Shown here piece after piece: positions 1-4,849 of a stretch of DNA of 5,921 nt (positions are counted from its first letter, which is position 1; each line of letters starts with the position of its first letter). The position numbers and the translations under genes were made by a program. The stretch is taken from NCBI GenBank assembly GCA_964551525.1, contig CAZKCH010000023.1, forward strand, positions 1 to 5,921, given 5' to 3'. The notes under the pieces are model-generated. The model was not told where the DNA came from. It saw nothing but the letters and a program-made list of their open reading frames with translations, and made no database searches. Source of the DNA: GWA2-46-15 sp964551525. Lineage in GTDB: Bacteria > Patescibacteriota > Minisyncoccia > Minisyncoccales > GWA2-46-15.

Positions 1-237
1 GGCAACTGTCTTTTTTTCAAGACTTTTTTCCGCCCGGGCGATTTCTTCGCCGGCGGCCCGCCAGGCCTCGTCGGCGGCCTGATGATCGACTGTGGCCTGG
101 GCGACTACAGCCTCGATATTGGCCACATTGGCCAATACGCCGGCCAATCTGGCTTCGTTTTCAGCCTCGGCCAGGGCCTTTGTGGCCGCCGCGGCCCGTT
201 CGATAGCCTCTTCTAATTGCCTTTTTAGGTTTTGCAT
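1..237 (-). CDS. Ala/Glu-rich coiled-coil protein, 3' end beyond the window
   Basis: The frame opens at ATG (237-235, minus) and stays open to base 1, giving 79 codons with no stop, so the C-terminal part is outside the window. The protein begins MQNLKRQLEEAIERAAAA and is dominated by Ala, Glu, Gln, Lys and Arg. It has almost no Pro (none seen) or Cys and only scattered hydrophobics, as expected for a long amphipathic helix or coiled coil. There is no signal peptide or membrane segment. The start is supported by a strong Shine-Dalgarno (AAGGAGA, 8 nt upstream) and a near-consensus promoter further up. Ala is mostly coded GCC, which makes the DNA unusually rich in GGCC. I do not recognise the family. 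Composition alone fits cytoplasmic structural, SMC-like or phage-shock-like helical proteins, and none of these can be claimed. The plus-strand Ala-rich reading frame over the same bases is its shadow. Confidence 0.75.
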   Translation of the reverse strand, partial: MQNLKRQLEEAIERAAAATKALAEAENEARLAGVLANVANIEAVVAQATVDHQAADEAWRAAGEEIARAEKSLEKKTVA

Positions 238-245
238 TTTATTAT

Positions 246-252
246 TCTCCTT
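246..252 (-). promoter_or_regulatory. Strong Shine-Dalgarno of the coiled-coil gene
   Basis: Read on the minus strand the bases are AAGGAGA, 8 nt before the ATG at 237. It is the only good anti-16S match before any start in this window. It fixes the start of the coiled-coil gene and shows that the organism does use SD-led initiation for at least some leadered mRNAs. Confidence 0.8.
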
Positions 253-266
253 TTCTGGAATATTTT

Positions 267-299
267 TCCCGCTCCAGCGCTAGCGCGCTTTTTGCGGGA
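267..299. repeat. Nested GC-rich palindrome in the leader of the coiled-coil gene
   Basis: The outer arms TCCCGC (267-272) and GCGGGA (294-299) enclose the inner arms AGCGC (276-280) and GCGCT (285-289), with loop TAGC and an asymmetric internal loop of 3/4 nt. The inner part contains the perfect 10-bp palindrome GCGCTAGCGC (277-286). On the minus strand it lies in the predicted mRNA leader of the coiled-coil gene, about 15 nt before its Shine-Dalgarno. It has the same outer-stem/internal-loop/inner-stem layout, and the same ATCCCGC...GCGGG ends on the minus strand, as the two gyrA palindromes, but the inner sequence differs. It may be a leader hairpin, a diverged member of the palindromic family, or both. 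It is not a convincing terminator because no T-run follows the outer stem on either strand. Confidence 0.6.
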
Positions 300-301
300 T
301 T

Positions 302-315
302 GTGAGTGTACTCAC
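302..315. promoter_or_regulatory. Palindrome at the minus-strand start site, possible operator
   Basis: The arms GTGAGT (302-307) and ACTCAC (310-315) are perfect inverted repeats separated by 2 bp. The site begins about 10 bp downstream of the minus-strand -10 box, at or just past the expected transcription start. That is a typical place for a repressor dimer to block the promoter. In RNA it could form a 5-bp stem with a 4-nt loop. The sequence does not match CIRCE or the Gram-positive LexA box that I know. Regulator unknown. Confidence 0.45.
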
Positions 316-324
316 GATGTTCAA

Positions 325-353
325 ACTATACCACGACTTTTTATGAAAGTCAA
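325..353 (-). promoter_or_regulatory. Sigma70-type promoter for the coiled-coil gene
   Basis: Read on the minus strand: -35 TTGACT (353-348, 5 of 6 consensus bases), a 17-bp spacer, and -10 TATAGT (330-325, 5 of 6). Transcription should begin near 318, giving a leader of about 80 nt that contains the two palindromes and ends in a strong Shine-Dalgarno. Match quality and ideal spacing make this one of the two best promoters in the window. Confidence 0.75.
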
Positions 354-373
354 GTTTTTATGGCGTGGCTATA

Positions 374-402
374 TTGAATCAAAAATTATGGCATGGTATT
401 AT
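374..402 (+). promoter_or_regulatory. Promoter of the MBL-gyrA cluster, predicted leaderless
   Basis: -35 TTGAAT (374-379, 4 of 6), 17-bp spacer, -10 TATTAT (397-402, 5 of 6). The -10 ends 8 nt before the ATG at 411, so the transcript would start within a few bases of the start codon and carry no room for a ribosome binding site. It is divergent from the minus-strand promoter at 325-353 and could drive the cluster through to the methyltransferase gene. Confidence 0.55.
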
Positions 403-410
403 ATTTTAAC

Positions 411-1064
411 ATGCAGATTATTTGGCACGGTCAATCTTGTTTTCAAATCATCATTTCCCAGGGGAAAGACAACCCGGTTTCTTTGGTCATTGATCCTTTT
501 GGGGAAAAATACGGATTAAGGGTTCCCGATTTGACCGCGGATGTTGTTTTGATTACTCACGATCACGAAGATCATAATAATATCCAAGCCATCAAAGGCA
601 ACCCGTTTGTGATTAAAAGCGCGGGCGAATATGAAATCAAAGGCGTTTACATCCAGGGCATTCCTGCTTTTCACGATAAGAACTTTGGCAAAGACCGGGG
701 CAGGATTACGATTTACACTATTGCCAGCGAAGATATCAGAATTTGCCACTTGGGCGATTTGGGACAGAAAGAGCTTTTTCCGGAGCAAATTGAAGACATT
801 GGTAATGTGGATGTGCTTTTGATTCCGGTGGGCGGCGAGTATACGATTAATAGCCAAGAGGCAGCAGAGATTGTCAGCCAGATTGAGCCGAAAATCGTTA
901 TCCCCATGCATTACCAGCTGCCGAAATTAAAAATCAAATTAGACGGGCCGGAGAAGTTTTTCAAAGCCATGGGACAGAAAATGCCCGAGCCCTTACCTAA
1001 ACTTTCCGTCAAGCAGAAGGATTTAATTGAGGAAGAAACAAAAGTTATTTTACTTAAGGCGTAA
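411..1064 (+). CDS. Metallo-beta-lactamase-fold hydrolase (COG2220/Lactamase_B_3-like)
   Basis: A 217-residue cytoplasmic protein of the MBL superfamily, from the small group of predicted Zn-dependent hydrolases related to the UPF0173/UlaG-like proteins. The metal site is visible: H50-D-H52-E-D54-H55 (the HxHxDH motif in THDHEDH), then H88 (PAFHD), H113 and D116 (CHLGD), and H167 (IPMHY). The N-terminal MQIIWHGQSCFQI is the usual first strand of this family, which is why I start at 411 and not at the in-frame ATG at 393. The latter would add MVLYFN and place the start codon inside the promoter spacer. No Shine-Dalgarno is present. There is no signal peptide or RNA-processing (beta-CASP) domain, so RNase J or a secreted lactamase is unlikely. 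The substrate is unknown. It heads a same-strand cluster with gyrA, and the next ATG follows its stop by 4 nt. Confidence 0.88.
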   Translation: MQIIWHGQSCFQIIISQGKDNPVSLVIDPFGEKYGLRVPDLTADVVLITHDHEDHNNIQAIKGNPFVIKSAGEYEIKGVYIQGIPAFHDKNFGKDRGRITIYTIASEDIRICHLGDLGQKELFPEQIEDIGNVDVLLIPVGGEYTINSQEAAEIVSQIEPKIVIPMHYQLPKLKIKLDGPEKFFKAMGQKMPEPLPKLSVKQKDLIEEETKVILLKA

Positions 1065-1068
1065 GGCC

Positions 1069-1314
1069 ATGCCGGACTTTCTTAAAAAAATACAGGAAAA
1101 GCCGCTCAGCCAGAAAAAAACAATTTTTTGGATCCTGGCGGTCTTAACCGGAATTATTTGCTTGCTTTTCTGGTTTTATATGATCCGCGTCCGCTTGGCG
1201 AATATTGATAAGAATCGTTTGAATCGGGATTTGCATTTGTCTGAGATTAAAGAACAACTCGGCGGATTAAAAGATTTACAACAGCTTAAAAATTTAGATG
1301 AAAAAGAAGAATAA
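1069..1314 (+). CDS. Small single-pass membrane protein, unknown function
   Basis: An 81-residue protein with a Lys-rich N-terminal segment (residues 1-17), one hydrophobic helix (about 18-39, TIFWILAVLTGIICLLFWF), a basic stop-transfer patch (R40, R42) and a charged, Leu-periodic C-terminal tail (about 54-81) that may form a short helix. The ATG at 1069 lies 4 nt after the upstream stop and follows two AAGG stretches, the better one at 1056-1059 inside the preceding gene. An in-frame ATG at 1027 exists but would overlap the hydrolase gene by 38 nt and add residues out of keeping with a membrane N-terminus. The 3' end overlaps the gyrA start by 17 nt, so translation of the two is probably coupled. 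I do not recognise a family. Confidence 0.75.
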   Translation: MPDFLKKIQEKPLSQKKTIFWILAVLTGIICLLFWFYMIRVRLANIDKNRLNRDLHLSEIKEQLGGLKDLQQLKNLDEKEE

Positions 1315-3883
1315 AAAAATCCCGCCTTCGTCCCACTCTACGGGACTTCGGCGGGCAAGCAAAATTGCAGAAAAGACGGCGATTGCGCCGGGTTCTGATA
1401 TTGGCAAAATTGAGCCAAGGGAAATCGTTCAGGAAATGACCGAGTCCTATATTGATTACGCCATGTCAGTGATTGTTTCACGCGCCTTGCCCGACGTCCG
1501 CGACGGCTTAAAGCCGGTGCAGCGCCGCATTTTGTATGCCATGAAAGAAGAGGGCTTGACTCACGCGGCAAAGCCCAGGAAGTCCGCCAATGTTATCGGA
1601 GTAGTGTTGGGAAGATATCATCCTCATGGCGATATTTCTGTTTATGATGCCATGGTGAGAATGGCTCAAGATTTTTCTTTACGATATCCCTTAGTAAGGG
1701 GTCAAGGAAATTGGGGTTCAATTGACGGGGATGAGCCGGCGGCTTATAGATATACCGAGGCGAAGCTGTCTAAAATCGGCGAGGAAATGCTCCAGGACAT
1801 TGATAAAGATACGGTTAATTTTATTGATAATTATGACGGCACCAGAAAAGAGCCGAGCGTTTTGCCCTCACCCGTTCCCCAGCTTTTGATTAACGGCTCC
1901 ATCGGCATTGCCGTGGGCATGGCGACCAATATCCCCACTCATAATCTGAGAGAGGTTTGCGATGCGTTAATCCATTTAATTGATCATCCCAAAGCCGACA
2001 CCGAAGACCTTTTTCAATTCATCAAGGGTCCGGACTTCCCGACGGGCGGCGAGATTTTCAACCTTAAAGAAATTATTGCCGGTTATTCGCAGGGCAAAGG
2101 CCCGATTCTGGTCAGGGGCAAGGCCGAGGTGATAGAAAACGAAAAAGGCGGCAAAGCTCAAATCGTCATTTCCGAAATTCCGTTCCAGGTCCAGAAATCG
2201 TCTTTGATTGAGCAATTGGCAAAATTGGTTCAGGACAAAAAAGTGGAAGGCATTAAGGATATCCGCGACGAATCGGATAAAGAGGGTTTGCGGATTGTTA
2301 TTGATTTGACCCGCGACGCTTTTCCTCAAAAGGTTTTGAATTTTCTCTATAAATTCACTGAATTACAAAGAACGTTTCACTTGAATCTTTTGGCTTTGGT
2401 GGATGGCATCCAGCCCAAGGTTTTGTCTTTGGCGGAAATACTGAGTTATTTCTTAAAGCATCGTCAGGAAGTCATTGTCCGTCGGACCGAATACGAATTG
2501 GATCGCGCCAAAGAACGAGCCCACATTTTAGAGGGCTTGCACAAATGTTTGGCTAATATTGATGCGGTTATCCGTTTGATTAAAAACTCTGCCAGCCGAG
2601 AAGACGCGGAAAAGGGCTTGATGAAGAGGTTTAAACTGACGAAAATCCAAGCCAATGCGATTTTGGAAACGAAACTGGCGGCTTTGGCAAAACTGGAAAG
2701 AAAGAAAATTGAAGATGAATTGAAGGCAATCCAAGAAAGAATTAAAGAATTAATGGTGATTCTGAAAAGCCCGGAAAAAGTTAAGGCCGTGGTTAAAAAA
2801 GAAATCCTGGCCATCAAGGAAAACTTTGGCGATGAAAGAAAGACCCGGTTGAATAGTGGTCAGATCCAGGAGATTGCCGAAGCCGACCTTGTCCCCCAAG
2901 AAGAAACCGTCATCACTTTAACCCGCGGCGGCTACATCAAAAGAATCGATCCCTCGGCTTACAAGCTGCAAAAGCGGGGCGGCAAGGGGCTTTTGGGCAT
3001 GAAAACATTGCAGGAAGACATTGTCGACCATTTCTTGCCGGCCATGACTCACGACGATCTTTATTTCTTTACCGATTCGGGCAAGGTGTTTAAGACGCCG
3101 GTTTACGAAATTCCCGAAGGGGCCCGAGTAGCGAGGGGCCGGGGCCTTCTTAATTTCCTGGAAATTTCCCAACAGGATAAAATTCTTTCTTTAATCGCTT
3201 CCAGCCAGAAAGACAAGGAAAAAGAAGGTTTCCACTACTTGGTCATGGCGACTAAGGGCGGTATAATTAAAAAGACCGTGATTGACGAGTTTGCCAATGT
3301 TCGGCGATCGGGCTTGATTGCGGTGACGCTTAAAAAAGGCGATTCTTTGGTCAGGGTGACCAAGAGTTCCGGCAACGACGAATTGCTGTTGGTGACCAAA
3401 AAAGGCCAGGCCGTGCGTTTTAAAGAAAAGGATTTGCGCCAAATGGGCAGGCAGGCCGCCGGCATCAAAGGCATGCGCTTGAAAAAGGGAGACGAGGTGG
3501 CGGGGATGGACGTGATCAAAAATCCCGCCTTCGTTCCGCTCCGCGGAACTACGGCGGGCAAGCAAAACTTAAAAGAAACAAAGCAATACTTGTTGATTGT
3601 GACGGAAAATGGTTATGGCAAGCGGAGCGAGATCAGCGATTACCGGCTCCAGCGCCGGGGCGGCAGCGGCATTAAAACCGCTAATATTACACCCAAGACC
3701 GGTGAGATTATCACTAGTCGAGTGCTTGATGGCGGAGAAGAGGATTTGATTGTCATTTCTCAGAAGGGTCAGGTCATCAGAATCAGCATTGACTCGATTC
3801 CCAAGTTGTCACGGGCGACGCAAGGAGTTAGAATTATAAAATTAGACCATAACGACAAAGTGGCGTCAGCCGCATGTATATAA
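1298..3883 (+). CDS. gyrA: DNA gyrase subunit A, with two embedded palindromic repeats
   Basis: This 861-residue subunit cuts and rejoins DNA in the A2B2 gyrase that introduces negative supercoils. The order is: N-terminal extension (1-40); winged-helix/tower cleavage core from IEPREIVQEM (about 38-530), with the catalytic pair R151-Y152 in AYRYTE; coiled coil and exit gate (about 390-505); then the beta-pinwheel C-terminal domain from about 535. The GyrA-box QKRGGKG (558-564) marks it as GyrA and not ParC, and a second degenerate box-like QRRGGSG lies at 785-791. Compared with E. coli GyrA the core is offset by +30, so Ser83 is replaced by Ile113 while Asp87 is kept (D117). Two copies of a palindromic repeat encode residues 8-23 and about 742-757. 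The latter splits GMDVI from YLLIVTENGYGKR, which are normally nearly adjacent. There is no other ATG, GTG or TTG between the start and the conserved core, so ATG 1298 is the only good start even though it overlaps the upstream gene and lacks a Shine-Dalgarno. Confidence 0.97.
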   Translation: MKKKNKKIPPSSHSTGLRRASKIAEKTAIAPGSDIGKIEPREIVQEMTESYIDYAMSVIVSRALPDVRDGLKPVQRRILYAMKEEGLTHAAKPRKSANVIGVVLGRYHPHGDISVYDAMVRMAQDFSLRYPLVRGQGNWGSIDGDEPAAYRYTEAKLSKIGEEMLQDIDKDTVNFIDNYDGTRKEPSVLPSPVPQLLINGSIGIAVGMATNIPTHNLREVCDALIHLIDHPKADTEDLFQFIKGPDFPTGGEIFNLKEIIAGYSQGKGPILVRGKAEVIENEKGGKAQIVISEIPFQVQKSSLIEQLAKLVQDKKVEGIKDIRDESDKEGLRIVIDLTRDAFPQKVLNFLYKFTELQRTFHLNLLALVDGIQPKVLSLAEILSYFLKHRQEVIVRRTEYELDRAKERAHILEGLHKCLANIDAVIRLIKNSASREDAEKGLMKRFKLTKIQANAILETKLAALAKLERKKIEDELKAIQERIKELMVILKSPEKVKAVVKKEILAIKENFGDERKTRLNSGQIQEIAEADLVPQEETVITLTRGGYIKRIDPSAYKLQKRGGKGLLGMKTLQEDIVDHFLPAMTHDDLYFFTDSGKVFKTPVYEIPEGARVARGRGLLNFLEISQQDKILSLIASSQKDKEKEGFHYLVMATKGGIIKKTVIDEFANVRRSGLIAVTLKKGDSLVRVTKSSGNDELLLVTKKGQAVRFKEKDLRQMGRQAAGIKGMRLKKGDEVAGMDVIKNPAFVPLRGTTAGKQNLKETKQYLLIVTENGYGKRSEISDYRLQRRGGSGIKTANITPKTGEIITSRVLDGGEEDLIVISQKGQVIRISIDSIPKLSRATQGVRIIKLDHNDKVASAACI
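1319..1364 (+). repeat. Palindromic element copy 1, in the gyrA N-terminal extension
   Basis: A 46-nt unit with outer arms CCCGCC (1321-1326) and GGCGGG (1350-1355), a symmetric TTC/TTC internal loop, inner arms GTCCC (1330-1334) and GGGAC (1342-1346), a 7-nt loop, and an unpaired tail GCAAGCAAAA. It is 40/46 identical to the copy at 3522-3567. Here the first base is a codon first position, encoding IPPSSHSTGLRRASK (residues 8-22). All three forward frames are open. It begins 4 nt after the stop of the upstream membrane-protein gene. AAAA precedes the unit (1315-1318) and ends it (1361-1364). Confidence 0.85.
3522..3567 (+). repeat. Palindromic element copy 2, in the gyrA C-terminal domain
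   Basis: The second copy has the same orientation, the same 46-nt length and the same outer arms CCCGCC (3524-3529) and GGCGGG (3552-3557). The inner stem is GTTCCGC (3533-3539) with GCGGAAC (3543-3549). Relative to copy 1, C-G at inner-stem position 3 has become T-A, a compensatory change. It starts at a codon second position, so the peptide (NPAFVPLRGTTAGKQN, residues 742-757) differs entirely from that of copy 1. The frame is uninterrupted. The AAAA flanks recur (3518-3521 and 3564-3567). Confidence 0.85.
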
Positions 3884-3884
3884 G

Positions 3885-4406
3885 ATGGAGTTTATCAATC
3901 CGGAAAAAATTATTAATCAGCTTGAACTGCGCGAGGATATGACCGTGGCTGATTTCGGTTGCGGCGGCGGCGGCTGGGTTCTGCCCTTGGCAAAAAAGTT
4001 GAAAATGGGCCGGGTCTATGCCATTGATATCCAGGAAGACATTCTCAATGCCTTAAAAGTAAAACTGGAAGCCGAAGGTCTGCGCAATGTGAAATTATTA
4101 AGGGCGGACTTGGAAAAAGATCTCGGTTCATTAATCCAAAGCGGGTTGGTGGATTTGGTCATTGCCAGCAATCTTTTATTTCAGGTGGAGCACAAGGAAA
4201 TGATTTTGTCCGAAGCGAAAAGGGTTTTGCGGGGCGAGGGCCGGCTTTTATTGGTGGACTGGAAACCCGAGGCGTTCAGCGGGCCGATTGAGGGCCGGAT
4301 CGGATTAGAAAAGGCCAGAGAGATGGCGGAGAAAATCGGGTTTGTTTTTGAAAAAGAGATCCCTGCCGGCGAATACCACTACGGCTTGACTTTCATTAAG
4401 AAATAA
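3885..4406 (+). CDS. Class I SAM-dependent methyltransferase
   Basis: A 173-residue cytoplasmic Rossmann-fold methyltransferase of the UbiE/Methyltransf_11-25 type. Motif I is VADFGCGGGG (21-30). The acidic residue that binds the SAM ribose is D48 in VYAIDI, D75 sits in LLRADL at the adenine-contact position, motif IV is VDLVIASNLLFQV (89-101), and the post-motif strand RVLRGEGRLLLVDW follows. The length is that of the catalytic core alone, with no added substrate-recognition domain, so the substrate (protein, nucleic acid or small molecule) cannot be told. The ATG lies 1 nt after the gyrA stop and has no Shine-Dalgarno, which suggests translational coupling to gyrA. The last codons contain the promoter of the next gene. 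Confidence 0.88.
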   Translation: MEFINPEKIINQLELREDMTVADFGCGGGGWVLPLAKKLKMGRVYAIDIQEDILNALKVKLEAEGLRNVKLLRADLEKDLGSLIQSGLVDLVIASNLLFQVEHKEMILSEAKRVLRGEGRLLLVDWKPEAFSGPIEGRIGLEKAREMAEKIGFVFEKEIPAGEYHYGLTFIKK

Positions 4407-4414
4407 GTTATAAT
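4386..4414 (+). promoter_or_regulatory. Consensus promoter for the pilin-like genes, predicted leaderless
   Basis: -35 TTGACT (4386-4391, 5 of 6) sits inside the methyltransferase coding sequence, followed by a 17-bp spacer and a perfect -10 TATAAT (4409-4414). Only 6 nt separate the -10 from the ATG at 4421, so transcription would start at or within a base or two of the start codon. No Shine-Dalgarno precedes that ATG. The pilin-like genes can therefore be expressed separately from the gyrA cluster. Confidence 0.75.
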
Positions 4415-4420
4415 AAAAAC

Positions 4421-4768
4421 ATGAAAAATAATCTTATCATTCTGTTTTTAATCGGGATCTTAGCCGTGGCGCCGGCCTTGGTTTCAGCCGCCTGCCCGCC
4501 AAACACCTTTTGTTTGGAAAATCCTCTTGCCTATGACACTTTCGGCGAATTAATTAACGCCCTTATCAACATCATTTTTTATCTGGCCTTAGCCATTGCG
4601 CCTTTAATGATTGTTTACGCCGCTTTTACTTTGATGACCGCGGCCGGCAATGCCACTAAGGTTACGCTGGCGAAAAACATTATTATTTGGACATTTGTCG
4701 GCTTATTGGTGGTTTTCCTTGCCCGCGGCATCAGCTCCTTGATTACCGCGCTTTTAACTGGTAAATAA
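4421..4768 (+). CDS. T4SS pilin-like (TrbC/VirB2-type) membrane protein 1
   Basis: A 115-residue precursor. A signal peptide (about 1-23, cleavage near VSA/A) is followed by a short exported loop with two Cys (C25, C31, in ACPPNTFC). Two hydrophobic helices (about 48-73 and 87-112) are joined by a small polar turn containing GNATKVTLAKN. This is the layout of the short pilin-like proteins (Pfam T4SS_pilin, VirB2/TrbC-like) found in many copies in CPR genomes. Assignment is by architecture, not by a specific motif. It is paralogous to the next gene: both end in a VGLL-x3-(L/I)AR helix after an AKxI/KSI turn. C25 could be read as a lipidation Cys, but the preceding SAA is a poor lipobox. No VirB4 ATPase or other secretion gene is in the window, so a role in a pilus or in DNA uptake is inference. 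Confidence 0.7.
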   Translation: MKNNLIILFLIGILAVAPALVSAACPPNTFCLENPLAYDTFGELINALINIIFYLALAIAPLMIVYAAFTLMTAAGNATKVTLAKNIIIWTFVGLLVVFLARGISSLITALLTGK

Positions 4769-4793
4769 TTTTTAAAGGTCGAAAATAGAGTAG

Positions 4794-4817
4794 TTAGTTG
4801 AAAGATCTTTCAATTAA
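4794..4817. promoter_or_regulatory. Perfect 16-bp palindrome (extended to 24 bp) before the second pilin-like gene
   Basis: TTGAAAGATCTTTCAA (4798-4813) is perfectly self-complementary with no spacer. The symmetry continues to 4794-4817 with one G/T mismatch. It lies 32 bp before the ATG at 4850. No T-run follows on either strand, so it is not a standard terminator. A spacerless palindrome in an AT-rich intergenic gap fits an operator for a dimeric regulator. A weak promoter (TTTCAA 4808-4813, 16-bp spacer, TAAAAT 4830-4835) would overlap its right half. As RNA it could also form a 10-bp stem with a GATC loop. Confidence 0.5.
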
Positions 4818-4849
4818 AAAATTAAGCCGTAAAATTAATTAAAATAAAA

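Noticed and set aside
92..283. Plus-strand Ala/Ser-rich reading frame
   Set aside because: It is the antisense shadow of the coiled-coil gene, which has a promoter, a strong Shine-Dalgarno and a coherent protein composition.
267..299. Palindrome as a rho-independent terminator
   Set aside because: The T stretch lies inside the outer stem, no T-run follows on either strand, and no gene ends into it.
393..410. Upstream ATG at 393 as the start of the MBL hydrolase
   Set aside because: It adds MVLYFN before the family-typical first strand and would place the start codon inside the predicted promoter spacer, upstream of the -10 box.
3191..3565. Long minus-strand reading frames inside gyrA (also 1976-2329 and 2464-2817)
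   Set aside because: The gyrA frame is intact and conserved across all of them. They are shadows caused by its codon use.
1319..3567. CRISPR or tandem-repeat interpretation of the two gyrA repeats
   Set aside because: There are only two copies, 2.2 kb apart inside a conserved coding sequence, with no spacer periodicity or cas genes.
1298..3883. Topoisomerase IV subunit A (parC) in place of gyrA
   Set aside because: An intact GyrA-box (QKRGGKG) and a full pinwheel domain point to gyrase.
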